Part shown: positions 51,267 to 61,196 of the stretch, one piece after another
Numbering within the stretch: position 1 is the first letter of the stretch
How the letters are laid out: every line of letters starts with the position of its first letter
DNA from: Owenweeksia sp. TMED14
Lineage (GTDB): Bacteria > Bacteroidota > Bacteroidia > Flavobacteriales > Schleiferiaceae
DNA: 64,000 nt
Direction of reading: 5' to 3'
Assembly (NCBI GenBank): GCA_949529985.1
Contig: CATIRS010000029.1
Location: forward strand, 1-64,000
Notes under the pieces: generated by a model
What the model was told of the DNA's origin: nothing
The model's database searches: none
The model's input: only the letters and a program-made list of their open reading frames with translations
Program-made: the position numbers and the translations under genes

Positions 51267-53210
51267 TAAATCTAAAACGAGAAAAACAGTTCTTCTATTT
51301 AGCGCTCTCCCCTGTTCTTTATTGTTTGAAGCAATAGGACTTTTATCTCCATACCCTTTATATGAAACTTGTTTCGGATCAACACCGGATGAGATCAAAA
51401 AGTCATAAACTGCCCTAGATCTGTTTTTTGATAAGATTAAATTGTCATTAGAGTATCCAAGATCATCGGTGTGCCCTTGCAACTCTACAACTAATGATCG
51501 ATGATCCGAAAAATATCTAGCAAAAGACTTCAGTGCTTGTTTATCACTCGTCGAGAGATTATAACTATTTGACTTAAAAAGAACAGAATGCAAATCAAAA
51601 AATTCTCCAATTTTTAATTTTTTCGCCTTCAAAGTAGCTGTATTGTAATTCTTATAACCTTTAGATATATGTAAACGAGTGGATGTATAACCAGCATTCG
51701 GACTTTCGATTGAAAACAAAAAATCTTGAGACTTACTTGAATTTAATACAGCAGTATACTCACCAGTAATTTCATCTACCCTTACCCTAGATACTTTTTT
51801 TGTTGATAAATTTTCAATGCGCATTTGCAAGCCTTCTGAAAAATCATGCGCACCATTAATCTCCCCTCTTATAAAAGAAACTTCATCGGGAAAGGCATTA
51901 GCAGGTAGAGAGAAACGATAAAAGTCATAGCTAGAAGCCCCTTTTAATCCTGTGATTTTTTCATTACTTGAGAAGTAGGCCACTGGAGTTCTGGATGACA
52001 CCGCAAAGCCAACTTCATTTTTTGAGGTATTAATGGGAAATCCAAGATTAGAAGGTTTTTTATTATTAAAAAGACTGACAACAAATACATCATAATCACC
52101 TAAACCAGGATGGCCAGTTGAGGAAAAAAATAAATGTTTGTCATCAGCGTGGAGAAATGGCGATTTTTCATCTCCAGAAGTATTAATTCTTCCACCAAGG
52201 TTCTTAAGATTCCCCCAACTACCCATAGAATCTAACTCAACTGAATATAAATCTATACCACCATACCCACCTACCCTATCTGATGCGAAAATAATGCGGT
52301 CGCCATTTGCAGAAAACGCTGGCTGGGCCTCCCATGTATGATCTTGATTAATAGAGGTAATAGGCTCAAAATCAGACCACTCGTCATCATGTTTTCCAAG
52401 CAAGAAAATATCACAATTACGATATCCGGTTTTTAACCTTTTGCAGGATGTGATAGCCATATTTCTATTGTCAGCTGTTACGCTTGGACCCCCTTCGTTA
52501 AAGCCTTGATTAAATGGATAACGGAGCGCTGAAAACTTAGCATCTTTTGTTGCTGACAATTGACAAAATTCTTCTCGCAATCTTCGAATTGGAGCTGGAC
52601 CCAATTTAAAATCAATATAATCATCTCTTCGAGTATAGTACCATGATGATTCATCTGGAGAGAGAATTCCCAAAAATTCATCGGCACTTGTAGATAATTC
52701 TGGAACACGCTCAGGTGAATATGATACAGGGTTATTCCTTAAAGAATCTCTAAATTCCCACAAGGATAGAATCTCTCTAACATCATATTCATTCAACAAT
52801 TCTTTTCGATTCTGATTTAAATAATCTTTAAATTTTTTCTTGGATTCCTCGATCATTCCAAGTTTTGATAAAACCAAACCCCATTTAAATAATATATTTT
52901 CAGAGTAGTCAGGACATCTTGAATAAATTTCAGCATACCCTGAGCTTGCTTCTTTAAATCGAAGCTCCAGAGCGGCTAATTCTGACCTCAAGAATAATGA
53001 ATTTAATTCCTGACCATCAGACTTTCTATTAACTGCAGATAAATAAACCTTTGCCATTATTAAATCTTTAGATTCAATGGCTTTGTGTGCTAAAATAGCT
53101 TGCTTCGAAAAATTTGAATATCCATGACAATCCCCCACTTCAATTTGGCCAAATAACGAAGACGTTTGAATTAATAGAATTATTAATATCGCATAATAGG
53201 AAAACTTCAT
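51264..53210 (-). CDS. OmpA-family protein with TPR, PD40 propeller and CRD (PorE-like)
   Basis: A 648-residue envelope protein. Order: Sec signal (MKFSYYAILIILLIQTSSLFGQ), TPR-like helices (about 30-150), a beta-propeller of PD40/TolB-like repeats (GGPSVTADNRNMAITSC, AQPAFSANGDRIIFASDRVGGYGGIDLY, KSPFLHADDKHLFFSSTGHPGLGDYDVF; about 235-420), a CRD-like domain (about 440-510) and a C-terminal OmpA peptidoglycan-binding domain (LQGHTDDLGYSNDNLILSKNRSRAVYDFLIS). This is the layout of PorE, which ties the type IX secretion system to peptidoglycan; other OmpA-PD40 paralogues exist, so PorE itself is not certain. Confidence 0.85.
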   Translation of the reverse strand: MKFSYYAILIILLIQTSSLFGQIEVGDCHGYSNFSKQAILAHKAIESKDLIMAKVYLSAVNRKSDGQELNSLFLRSELAALELRFKEASSGYAEIYSRCPDYSENILFKWGLVLSKLGMIEESKKKFKDYLNQNRKELLNEYDVREILSLWEFRDSLRNNPVSYSPERVPELSTSADEFLGILSPDESSWYYTRRDDYIDFKLGPAPIRRLREEFCQLSATKDAKFSALRYPFNQGFNEGGPSVTADNRNMAITSCKRLKTGYRNCDIFLLGKHDDEWSDFEPITSINQDHTWEAQPAFSANGDRIIFASDRVGGYGGIDLYSVELDSMGSWGNLKNLGGRINTSGDEKSPFLHADDKHLFFSSTGHPGLGDYDVFVVSLFNNKKPSNLGFPINTSKNEVGFAVSSRTPVAYFSSNEKITGLKGASSYDFYRFSLPANAFPDEVSFIRGEINGAHDFSEGLQMRIENLSTKKVSRVRVDEITGEYTAVLNSSKSQDFLFSIESPNAGYTSTRLHISKGYKNYNTATLKAKKLKIGEFFDLHSVLFKSNSYNLSTSDKQALKSFARYFSDHRSLVVELQGHTDDLGYSNDNLILSKNRSRAVYDFLISSGVDPKQVSYKGYGDKSPIASNNKEQGRALNRRTVFLVLDL

Positions 53211-53224
53211 TCTTCCATGTTAAT

Positions 53225-54313
53225 CTATGAATTGAGTTGAACACGCTGAGTTAAATAAAAATCTGCAAGCACAAGATAAGCCATGGCCTCAATGATTGGA
53301 ACAGCTCTTGGAAGAACGACTGGGTCATGTCTTCCTTCAATCTTAATCTCTATGGGAAGACCAGCTTTATTTATTGTTTTTTGCTTTGATTTTATACTTG
53401 AAACAGGCTTAAATGCAGTACGAAAAAAAACATCTTGACCATTACTTATCCCCCCCTGAATACCTCCACTATTGTTTGAATGAGTTTTTCCTAAGGTCTT
53501 AAATGAATCATTTTCTTCGGACCCTTTATTCTCCGAACCTGCAAAACCAGAACCAAACTCAATACCTTTTGTTGCGTTTATCCCCAATATAGCATAAGCT
53601 AACCGAGCATTTAACTTATCAAATACTGGCTCACCCCATCCAGCAGGAACACCCTTGATTCGACATGATATAACTCCGCCGGCGGTATCACCTTCAGAAG
53701 ACAGCGACCTCAATTTCTCCTCCATTGCCTTTGAAGTTATCTCATGAGGGCAGCAAACATTTGAATTTTTAGTTTTTGAAATGTCGAATTGAGCATCAGC
53801 TGGTATGCCTATTCCTGCCATTCGTTCAACATATGCTTGTATAATGATATCATTACCTAAAATCTGTTTAGCAATTGCCCCCGCAACAACTCTACAAATT
53901 GTCTCCCTAGCACTAGCCCTTCCTCCTCCTCTATGGTCTCTAACACCATATTTAGCCTCATATGTGAAATCAGCATGAGAAGGTCGATAAACATCACTAA
54001 GAGAATTGTAATCCGAACTTTTTTTATCTTTATTTTGAATGACAAAACCAATAGGAGAACCCAATGATAATTGATAGCCCTGGTCATTTATATCTGGATG
54101 TAATCCACTTAATATTTCAACTTTATCGAGCTCTGAACGAGATGTTGTAAACTCAGATTGCCCTGGACGTCTTCGGTTAACCTCTTTCTGAATTTCAAAG
54201 ATGCTTATTAATAAACCCGAAGGAACACCGTCTAAAACGCCGCCCATTGCAGTATTGTGAGACTCTCCAAAGGTGGTGATGCGTAAAATTTCGCCAAATG
54301 AATTGCTTGCCAT
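53225..54313 (-). CDS. aroC: Chorismate synthase
   Basis: A 362-residue FMN-dependent enzyme converting EPSP to chorismate. Signatures are FGESHNTAMGGVLDGVPSGL (about 12-31), RRPGQSEFTTSRSELDKVEILSG, DHRGGGRASARETICRVVAGAIA and the late FEKP-like segment EGRHDPVVLPRAVPI. I start it at ATG 54313; an ORF start at 54358 would lie inside hutI. It is divergent from hutI, with 35 nt between start codons. Confidence 0.95.
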   Translation of the reverse strand: MASNSFGEILRITTFGESHNTAMGGVLDGVPSGLLISIFEIQKEVNRRRPGQSEFTTSRSELDKVEILSGLHPDINDQGYQLSLGSPIGFVIQNKDKKSSDYNSLSDVYRPSHADFTYEAKYGVRDHRGGGRASARETICRVVAGAIAKQILGNDIIIQAYVERMAGIGIPADAQFDISKTKNSNVCCPHEITSKAMEEKLRSLSSEGDTAGGVISCRIKGVPAGWGEPVFDKLNARLAYAILGINATKGIEFGSGFAGSENKGSEENDSFKTLGKTHSNNSGGIQGGISNGQDVFFRTAFKPVSSIKSKQKTINKAGLPIEIKIEGRHDPVVLPRAVPIIEAMAYLVLADFYLTQRVQLNS

Positions 54314-54336
54314 GTGATCAAAAATACGCGATACAC

Positions 54337-54344
54337 TACCTTCG
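54337..54344 (+). promoter_or_regulatory. Degenerate -7 element (TACCTTCG) of the hut operon
   Basis: A TAnnTTTG-like box with one mismatch ends 4 nt before the hutI ATG at 54349. It lies in the 35-nt divergent region with aroC. Confidence 0.35.
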
Positions 54345-54348
54345 TTGG

Positions 54349-55611
54349 ATGCAAACACGTATAGAGAATCTAAAAGGATTAGCTACTCTTCGTCTTAATG
54401 ACAGTGAAAATGATTTTCTTGCTGGAGAATCTATGGACAATTGGACGGTTATTGAAAATGCTTTTATTGAGATGAATTCAGGAACCATAAGTGATTTCGG
54501 AAGTATGACTAAATGTCCATCAAATAATGCAGGTTTTAAAATAATTGATGGCACAGGACGATTCGCTATGCCTGCATTTATTGATTCGCATACACATTTA
54601 GTTTATTCTAATGACAGGTCTGAAGAATTTCAAATGCGAATGAAAGGGCATAGCTACAAAGAAATAGCAGATTCAGGAGGAGGAATTTTAAACTCTTCAA
54701 AACTCATGAAAACAAGCGATGAAAGCGAGTTGTTAGAATTACTTCTTCAGAGACTAGAAAAAGCAAGAGAAAATGGTACAACCGCTGTTGAAATTAAAAG
54801 TGGATATGGCCTAACATTAGAAACTGAAAGTAAAATGCTTCGTGTAATTCAGAAGGCAAAATCTCTTGTTCCTCAAAAACTATGGTCTACTTTTCTTGGA
54901 GCTCATGCTTTACCTGAATCTTTTAAAGGAAATCATGATGCCTATGTTAAAGAAGTTTGCCAAAAAATGTTACCCTTTTTAGTAGATAATGGTCTTCTCG
55001 ATTTCGTAGATATTTTTTGTGAAAAAAATTATTTCACCCCTGCTCATCTTGATCAATTATCTGAGGCGGCCAATAAATTTAGTATTCCCTTGAAAGCTCA
55101 TGTAAATCAATTTAGTAGTTCTGGAGGACTTCAAGCCGCTATACGAAACGAGGCATGGAGCGTTGACCACCTTGAGTTTATGACTGATAAAGATCATTTA
55201 GATCTTCAAAACGCTTTTAAATCTAAATCGTCAATCAAAAAACCAATACCGGTAGCTCTGCCTGGATGTTCATTGTTTTTAGACATACCCTATACAGAGG
55301 GTAGAAAAATAATTGATGCCAATTTACCTTTAGCTATAGCGTCAGATTGTAATCCTGGATCTGCTCCCAGTTCTAATTTAAGCTTGTGTTGGAGTCTTGC
55401 ATGCCATAAAATGAAATTAACACCAAAAGAAGGATTAGCCGCATTAACATCAAACGCAGCTTATGCCGTAGGAGCAGAAAAAATCATGGGAAATATATCT
55501 GTTGGAATGCAGGCAAATTTAATCTTAACAAAACCTATTTCAGGGATAGCCTTCATGCCTTACGCCTTTGGTGAAAATAATATTGAACGCACGTTTATTG
55601 CTGGCCGATGA
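54349..55611 (+). CDS. hutI: Imidazolonepropionase
   Basis: A 420-residue amidohydrolase that opens imidazolone propionate to formimidoylglutamate in histidine degradation. The first metal site is FIDSHTHLVYSNDRSEEF; EIKSGYGLTLETESKML, the AHVNQFSSSG ligand and ASDCNPGSAPS are further hallmarks. The start at 54349 begins directly after the short intergenic gap; the longer ATG at 54298 lies inside aroC. It is first in the hutI-hutG-formimidoyltransferase operon. Confidence 0.95.
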   Translation: MQTRIENLKGLATLRLNDSENDFLAGESMDNWTVIENAFIEMNSGTISDFGSMTKCPSNNAGFKIIDGTGRFAMPAFIDSHTHLVYSNDRSEEFQMRMKGHSYKEIADSGGGILNSSKLMKTSDESELLELLLQRLEKARENGTTAVEIKSGYGLTLETESKMLRVIQKAKSLVPQKLWSTFLGAHALPESFKGNHDAYVKEVCQKMLPFLVDNGLLDFVDIFCEKNYFTPAHLDQLSEAANKFSIPLKAHVNQFSSSGGLQAAIRNEAWSVDHLEFMTDKDHLDLQNAFKSKSSIKKPIPVALPGCSLFLDIPYTEGRKIIDANLPLAIASDCNPGSAPSSNLSLCWSLACHKMKLTPKEGLAALTSNAAYAVGAEKIMGNISVGMQANLILTKPISGIAFMPYAFGENNIERTFIAGR

Positions 55612-56582
55612 ACCCTTTCATCTTGCATAAAAGCAGAATTGGTGAAACTCAATTTGGAGATATTCTAAAAGAAAGGAATGAAGATGATGGCACATATATA
55701 TTCATCGTAATTTCAGAGGATATAGGAATTAGAGCCAATGGTGGTCGACCTGGAGCAGCAGGGAATTCATCTTTATTTTGGGAATGTATAGCCTCATTAC
55801 AAGTAAATGCATTTCTTCCAGCTAATAAATTTGGATGGAGCAGAATATCTGTTGACGACTTGCAAAATAGATCCTTGAAATATTCATATCCAGATGATAA
55901 AATACAACTTCGATCATTGGTAGATGAAGTTGATAAAAGAGTTCATGAAAAAATTAAATATTTGCTCAAGGAGGGGAAAATACCATTGGTTTTAGGAGGA
56001 GGACACAATAATGCTTTCCCTCTTCTAAATGCTCTCCACGACTCCAATGGCAAAAGTATAAACGCTTTGAATCTAGATCCTCATTCAGACACTAGAGAAC
56101 TAGAAGGACGTCATAGTGGAAACCCCTTTTCATACGCCAAAGAAGCTAAATTCCTTAAAAATTACGCTGTCCTTGGACTTCATGAAAGCGCAATAAACGA
56201 AATGAGTTTAAAAAAATTTAATGATGATCCAAATTGGACTTATTTTTCTTTTGAAGAATGGGCCTTCAGGGGCAATACAACATTCTCTAAGTCCTTAGAT
56301 CTCGCGATTCAGCATGTTTCAAAATCATCAGTATTTGGATTAGAGATATGTGCTGATGGAATTAAGGGCTGCCCATGCTCTGCTGCTATTCAACATGGAT
56401 GGTCATGGGAGCAGGTTTTTGATGTTGCATTTCAATCTGGACAAACGGGGCGTTGCGAATATATACATCTTGCAGAAGTCGCTCTTCCTTTAGCCGACCC
56501 AAATATTCAAATGAGTATTGCTAAAAGTTCTATTGCCGTATTATTAGCATTTATTAAGGGATATGAGCAGCCTCATTTTTGA
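55608..56582 (+). CDS. hutG: Formimidoylglutamase (arginase family)
   Basis: A 324-residue ureohydrolase converting formimidoylglutamate to glutamate and formamide. Metal-site motifs are GGGHNN (His133) and NLDPHSDTR (Asp157, His159, Asp161). The third motif is EICADGI (246-252), where the usual DxD reads Cys248-x-Asp250. NGGRPGAAGNS and HSGNPFS also fit HutG. It overlaps hutI by ATGA. The Cys substitution makes the metal site unusual by arginase standards; I do not know whether it is normal in this lineage. Confidence 0.85.
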   Translation: MNPFILHKSRIGETQFGDILKERNEDDGTYIFIVISEDIGIRANGGRPGAAGNSSLFWECIASLQVNAFLPANKFGWSRISVDDLQNRSLKYSYPDDKIQLRSLVDEVDKRVHEKIKYLLKEGKIPLVLGGGHNNAFPLLNALHDSNGKSINALNLDPHSDTRELEGRHSGNPFSYAKEAKFLKNYAVLGLHESAINEMSLKKFNDDPNWTYFSFEEWAFRGNTTFSKSLDLAIQHVSKSSVFGLEICADGIKGCPCSAAIQHGWSWEQVFDVAFQSGQTGRCEYIHLAEVALPLADPNIQMSIAKSSIAVLLAFIKGYEQPHF

Positions 56583-56585
56583 AAA

Positions 56586-57482
56586 ATGCTAGAATGTGTT
56601 GCAAATATTTCTGAAGGGTCGAGTTCTATTGTTTTAAATGATATAGAATCCTCATTAATTTCAATACTGGATATTCAACTTCTGCACATTGATATTGGAA
56701 AAGATGCAAATAGAACGGTTTTTACATTTGTTGGAAATTCTAGTTCAATAACCTTAGCCGTTATTGCTGTATTAAAAAAGTGCACAGAATTAATCGACAT
56801 GACTCATCATCAGGGAAATCACCCTAGAATTGGAGCATTTGATGTTTGCCCAATCATTCCTCTTTATCCCTCAACAATTATCGATGCTAGAAATTGCGTT
56901 AAAAATATTGTTAATGAAATTAATATTCAAAATATAAATGTTGGTGGGTGGATGTATGGAGAAAGTGCCATCGTAAAAGAAAACTTCGAATTAAGTAATG
57001 TCCGAAGGGGGGGGTACGAAATGATATCCAGAAGATATAACAATTTTGATTTTGGAATATTTAATGAATATTTCGGCGCTATGGCTATTGGAGCGAGAGA
57101 GCTTCTGTTGGCCTATAACGTCAACCTTGAAAGTTTGGACATATCGGCAGCAAAAGCGATAGCATCAATAATTAGAGAGAGCTCTTCAAACGGAATTCCA
57201 GGAGTTAGATCTATTGGATGGAATTGTAATAACTACAGGTTTTCCCAAATCAGTTGCAATATTGTTGACCTAGTAAATTGCACCCCGAAAATGGTTTTTG
57301 ACAGAGTCTCTTTGGAAGCAAAAAAAATGGATATAGAAATAAATGGTTCTGAACTAATCGGGATGGCTCCAAGGCAAGCATTTCGTGATTTCACCAGTTT
57401 GAACTACGCGCAAGAATATTTAGGATTAAATAGTAACAGTGAATTTGTATTGAAAAATCGGATTCTCGAAGAGAAAATATAA
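56586..57482 (+). CDS. Glutamate formimidoyltransferase
   Basis: A 298-residue protein equal to the N-terminal transferase part of mammalian FTCD. It moves the formimidoyl group from formimidoylglutamate to tetrahydrofolate. Diagnostic stretches are ECVANISEGSS, HIDIGKDANRTVFTFVG, MTHHQGNHPRIGAFDVCPIIP and RRGGYEMISRR. No cyclodeaminase domain is fused. It lies 3 nt after hutG. Its presence together with HutG gives two routes out of formimidoylglutamate; hutH and hutU are not in the window. Confidence 0.92.
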   Translation: MLECVANISEGSSSIVLNDIESSLISILDIQLLHIDIGKDANRTVFTFVGNSSSITLAVIAVLKKCTELIDMTHHQGNHPRIGAFDVCPIIPLYPSTIIDARNCVKNIVNEINIQNINVGGWMYGESAIVKENFELSNVRRGGYEMISRRYNNFDFGIFNEYFGAMAIGARELLLAYNVNLESLDISAAKAIASIIRESSSNGIPGVRSIGWNCNNYRFSQISCNIVDLVNCTPKMVFDRVSLEAKKMDIEINGSELIGMAPRQAFRDFTSLNYAQEYLGLNSNSEFVLKNRILEEKI

Positions 57483-57571
57483 GCCCATCAAATCTTGTCA
57501 AGCTTATATATTTAATCATTTTGTCAAATAAATTGCATTTAACAAAATCGAAATGTTAAAATCGCAATCAG

Positions 57572-58273
57572 CTATTGATCTAAATCTTGAAGATTAGAAC
57601 CATATGTTCTTATGATACTCATTCGAAGAAATAGCTCTTCAGAATACCAATTGTATTTTTTTGTCTTTTGTACCATTGGAGAATGCTCTCTGCTTTTGTA
57701 GGCAAAATCATTTAATTCTTTTTCAGAATTCCATAGACTCAAAGTAGCTTGCTCAATCAGCGGAAATTCACCGACACCTTTAGAAAACAACATACCAGGC
57801 TGTTTTTTAATATTTCTGCTGGCTGATGGAACATTCCACCAAAATCTAAATGCCTGAGATTTTTTAATACTTGCCCTTGTTAATACAGCAACACGTCCGA
57901 TATGATCAATTTCTGGAATCTTTGAAAAAAGATTCACTCCATTCCAAGTGCCATGACTTTTTATCGGCAAGGCATCCCACCCGTAAGAAGAAAATGAAAA
58001 CTTAAGCAAGTTTTGATATGTTTCGTCAGATTTAAAAAAATATTCTGCATCTGATTTAGAATCAAAGACAGTGAACCAAGCATAGGTTCCCCAATCTGGA
58101 TATATTGAAAACCCAGAACCAGCACCACTTCCAAGCATCTTTCCAAATACTAAGCCTTTGGCCGAAAATTTATTTAGAAGGTTTGATCCCATGCTTATAA
58201 ACGCTTTCCATCTGGCACTAAAACCCGAAAATGTCAGGAATCTTACGGCGATGTAGGGTTGAGAATCTTTCAT
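57572..58273 (-). CDS. Spheroidene monooxygenase (CrtA)-like protein
   Basis: A 233-residue protein resembling CrtA, the heme-containing enzyme that adds oxygen at carotenoid C-2. It shows AVRFLTFSGFSARWKAF, the KMLGSGAGSGFSIYPDWGTYAWFTVFDS stretch, and the RVAVLTRASIKKSQAFRFWWNVPSAS segment. The Bacteroidota homologues I recall carry this annotation but are little studied. With crtZ and lycopene cyclase elsewhere in the window it may decorate a carotenoid; this is inference. Confidence 0.7.
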   Translation of the reverse strand: MKDSQPYIAVRFLTFSGFSARWKAFISMGSNLLNKFSAKGLVFGKMLGSGAGSGFSIYPDWGTYAWFTVFDSKSDAEYFFKSDETYQNLLKFSFSSYGWDALPIKSHGTWNGVNLFSKIPEIDHIGRVAVLTRASIKKSQAFRFWWNVPSASRNIKKQPGMLFSKGVGEFPLIEQATLSLWNSEKELNDFAYKSREHSPMVQKTKKYNWYSEELFLRMSIIRTYGSNLQDLDQ

Positions 58274-58371
58274 TCGGTCAAATTGTCAGTTATATTGAGA
58301 GTTGAACTATCGATTAATCAAATGGCATAACACTTGTTTCAAAAGTCCAAACGAATCTAAACCAGAAAATC

Positions 58372-60258
58372 ATGGCAACGGGTAAAATAAATGTTTCTGC
58401 GGATAATATTTTTCCAATTATTAAAAAGTTTCTTTACAGCGATCAAGAAATTTTTCTCAGGGAATTAATTTCAAATGCTGTAGACGCGACAAATAAGATT
58501 AAAACCTTATCAAATCTTGGCGAGTTTAAAGGAGAGCTTGGTGATTTGACCATAAAGGTTAATCTCGATAAAAAGAAAAAACAAATTAGAATAGTTGACA
58601 GAGGAATCGGAATGTCAAAAGATGATGTTCAGAAATACATCAATGACGTTGCTTTTTCTGGAGCAGAAGAATTTGTCAAGCAATATGAAGGCAAAGTCGA
58701 TAAAGGAGCAATGATTGGACATTTTGGACTAGGTTTCTATTCAAGTTTCATGGTCTCTGAAAAAGTTGAAATAAAGACATCTTCTTGGAAAGATGTTGAA
58801 GCAGGCGCTCATTGGACTTGCGACGGATCTCCAGAATTCAAATTGATTTCAAGTAAAAGAAAAGACCGAGGAACTGAAATAATCTTAAATATTGGAGATG
58901 ACAGCACAGACTTTTTGGAAGAATTCAAAATCCGTGAGCTTTTAAAGAAATATGCTCGCTTCATGAGTGTTCCAATTCAATTTGGGGAAAAAGAGCTTGA
59001 AGTCGATATTTCTAAAGAAGGAGAAGATCCAAAACTAGAAAAAAGCATGGTGCCTGATATCATTAATGAAGATGATCCTGCATGGACGAAAAGCCCTAGT
59101 GATTTGTCTGATGATGACTATAATAAATTTTACAAAGCACTTTATCCATCGACATTTGAAGACCCATTATTCCATATTCATATGAATGTCGATTATCCTT
59201 TTGATTTGACAGGAATATTGTTTTTCCCCAGGATAAAGCCAAATATGGAATTGCAAAAAAATAAAATTCAACTATACCAAAGTCAAGTTTTTGTAACAGA
59301 TAATGTTGAAGGAATTGTACCAGACTTTTTAACCCTACTTCATGGAGTTATTGACTCCAAGGATATTCCTTTGAATGTTAGTAGATCATATCTTCAAGCT
59401 GACGGAAATGTAAAAAAAATATCTGGTCATATTTCGAAGAAAGTTGCAGATAAACTTGAAGAAATGTTTAAAAACAACCGTGAAGACTTTGAGTCTAAAT
59501 GGAAAGATATCCAGGTTATTGTAGAATACGGAATGGTTACTGAAGAAAAATTCTATGACCGAGCCTTGAAATTTAATTTATTCAAGTCTGTCATTGATGA
59601 CAATCATTATACAATGGATGAATATCTTGAGAAGATATCAGCCCTTCAAACAGATAAAGATGGAACCCGGGTTATCCTTTACGCCTCAAATAAAGATGCA
59701 CAACATAGCTACAGCGAAAAAGCGAAGGCTGAAGGTTACGATGTCATTTTACTTGAATCGCCCATAGCTGGGCACTCAATTCAAAAGCATGAGACTTCTC
59801 AAGAGAAGGTGCGATTTGCCAGAGTAGACGCTGACTTATTGGATAAACTTATTCCGAAGGGAGAAGATAGGACTTCAATTCTTACTGACAGTGAGAAGGA
59901 TTCTCTAAAAGAGCACATTGAAAAAGTCTTAGATAGTAAGACTTACTCTGTTAGGATGGAAGCTTTAGGTAGTGATGATGTACCTATGTTGATAACCATT
60001 CCGGAATTTATGAGACGAATGAAGGAGATGAGTGCGACCGGCGGAGGTGGTGGATTCATGGGTATGAGCGATTTCCCTGAAACTTATGACCTAGTCATAA
60101 ATGTGAATCATCCGTTATCTGGGAAAATACTGAAAGCAAAAGGCAACAAGAAAACAGAAATAATAAACCAAGCAAAAGACCTAGCTTTATTGCAACAAAA
60201 TATGCTTCAGGGAAAAGATTTAACATCCTTTATTAACAAAGCCATGGATAGGCTTTAG
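58372..60258 (+). CDS. htpG: Chaperone HtpG (Hsp90)
   Basis: A 628-residue bacterial Hsp90. The N-terminal GHKL ATPase has LRELISNAVDATNK, VDRGIGM, and GHFGLGFYSSFMV. The middle domain has the NVSRSYLQ catalytic-arginine region, and the C-terminal dimerisation domain has MRRMKEMSATGGGGGFMGM. Length is normal and the gene is monocistronic or followed by the DUF2911 gene 12 nt later. No CIRCE-like element was recognised upstream. Confidence 0.97.
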   Translation: MATGKINVSADNIFPIIKKFLYSDQEIFLRELISNAVDATNKIKTLSNLGEFKGELGDLTIKVNLDKKKKQIRIVDRGIGMSKDDVQKYINDVAFSGAEEFVKQYEGKVDKGAMIGHFGLGFYSSFMVSEKVEIKTSSWKDVEAGAHWTCDGSPEFKLISSKRKDRGTEIILNIGDDSTDFLEEFKIRELLKKYARFMSVPIQFGEKELEVDISKEGEDPKLEKSMVPDIINEDDPAWTKSPSDLSDDDYNKFYKALYPSTFEDPLFHIHMNVDYPFDLTGILFFPRIKPNMELQKNKIQLYQSQVFVTDNVEGIVPDFLTLLHGVIDSKDIPLNVSRSYLQADGNVKKISGHISKKVADKLEEMFKNNREDFESKWKDIQVIVEYGMVTEEKFYDRALKFNLFKSVIDDNHYTMDEYLEKISALQTDKDGTRVILYASNKDAQHSYSEKAKAEGYDVILLESPIAGHSIQKHETSQEKVRFARVDADLLDKLIPKGEDRTSILTDSEKDSLKEHIEKVLDSKTYSVRMEALGSDDVPMLITIPEFMRRMKEMSATGGGGGFMGMSDFPETYDLVINVNHPLSGKILKAKGNKKTEIINQAKDLALLQQNMLQGKDLTSFINKAMDRL

Positions 60259-60270
60259 AATACAATTATT

Positions 60271-61122
60271 ATGAAAAAATTACTATTAACAATAGCATTT
60301 TCAATTGCGATTCAAGTAATAGCTCAAGACCTCCCACAACCTTCCCCTCTAGGTAGTTCGCAACAACAGGTAGGGTTAACAGATATTGCAATTTCCTACA
60401 GCCGTCCATCAGTAAAAGGAAGAGTGATTTTTGGCGATCTTATTCCCTTTGGAAAGCATTGGAGACTAGGAGCAAATAAAAATTCTACCATTTCATTTTC
60501 TACTCAAGTTAAACTTGGAAATAAGGTTGTTGAACCCGGAACTTACAGCATCTCGGCCATAGTAAACGAAGACAACTGGACGATTATATTAAATCGTAAT
60601 GCTGACATGTGGGGACTTGGTGATTTTAATGCTGACGAAGACTTATTAAGATTAACAGTCCCTGTCAGAAATACAGAACCCACGGAAAGTCTTTATATGG
60701 GTATAGAGAATCTTAATGTAGAATCTGCTGACCTAGTTATTACTTGGAGCGACAAAGGCGTTTCCATACCTCTAAAAATTGAAACTTTAGGGATTGCGCA
60801 ACGAAATATAAATCAAACTCTTTCAGCTAAACCTGAAGACTTAAAAGTGAAACGAAATGCAGCGAGGTTTCTTATCCAAAATAATTTGAATACAAATCTG
60901 GCCACAGAGTTAATGGACGCCGTGCTTAAAGACAAACCTGATAATTGGTATAATAATTTCTTATCAGCCCAATTATTCGCAAACCAAGGTCGAATTAAAG
61001 ATGCTCAAAAAGCCGCCAAGAGATCCATGACATTAGGTAGGAAAGACGCTAAATCACGAAATATTGAGTTTGCGTATGATGATGAGATTAAGGCATTTAC
61101 AAAAAACCTCAGAAACCAATAG
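60271..61122 (+). CDS. Secreted DUF2911 protein
   Basis: A 283-residue protein with a Sec signal (MKKLLLTIAFSIAIQVIAQ). The DUF2911 beta-sandwich (about 25-170) is marked by ISYSRPSVKGRVIFGDLIPFGKHWRLGANKNSTISF, VEPGTYSISAIVNEDNWTIILN, and NTEPTESLYMGIENL. A C-terminal TPR-like helical tail (about 185-283) follows. The family is frequent in Bacteroidota and has no known function. It starts 12 nt after htpG. Confidence 0.88.
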   Translation: MKKLLLTIAFSIAIQVIAQDLPQPSPLGSSQQQVGLTDIAISYSRPSVKGRVIFGDLIPFGKHWRLGANKNSTISFSTQVKLGNKVVEPGTYSISAIVNEDNWTIILNRNADMWGLGDFNADEDLLRLTVPVRNTEPTESLYMGIENLNVESADLVITWSDKGVSIPLKIETLGIAQRNINQTLSAKPEDLKVKRNAARFLIQNNLNTNLATELMDAVLKDKPDNWYNNFLSAQLFANQGRIKDAQKAAKRSMTLGRKDAKSRNIEFAYDDEIKAFTKNLRNQ

Positions 61123-61162
61123 TCTAAACCAGAGCGTAAATAAAATTTACTAATGTTTAGTG

Positions 61163-61176
61163 TTATTTCGAAATAA
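61163..61176. promoter_or_regulatory. 14-bp palindrome upstream of the last TonB receptor
   Basis: TTATTTCGAAATAA is a perfect palindrome 20 nt before the ATG at 61197. It may be an operator or a chance AT-rich palindrome. Confidence 0.3.
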
Positions 61177-61196
61177 GAATTATTTATTTTTCAATT

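Noticed and set aside
54314..54358. N-terminal extension of aroC
   Set aside because: The conserved chorismate synthase start begins at 54313; the extension lies in hutI.
61163..61176. Strong claim of a regulator site at TTATTTCGAAATAA
   Set aside because: A 14-bp AT-rich palindrome can arise by chance here; it is listed only as a weak feature.
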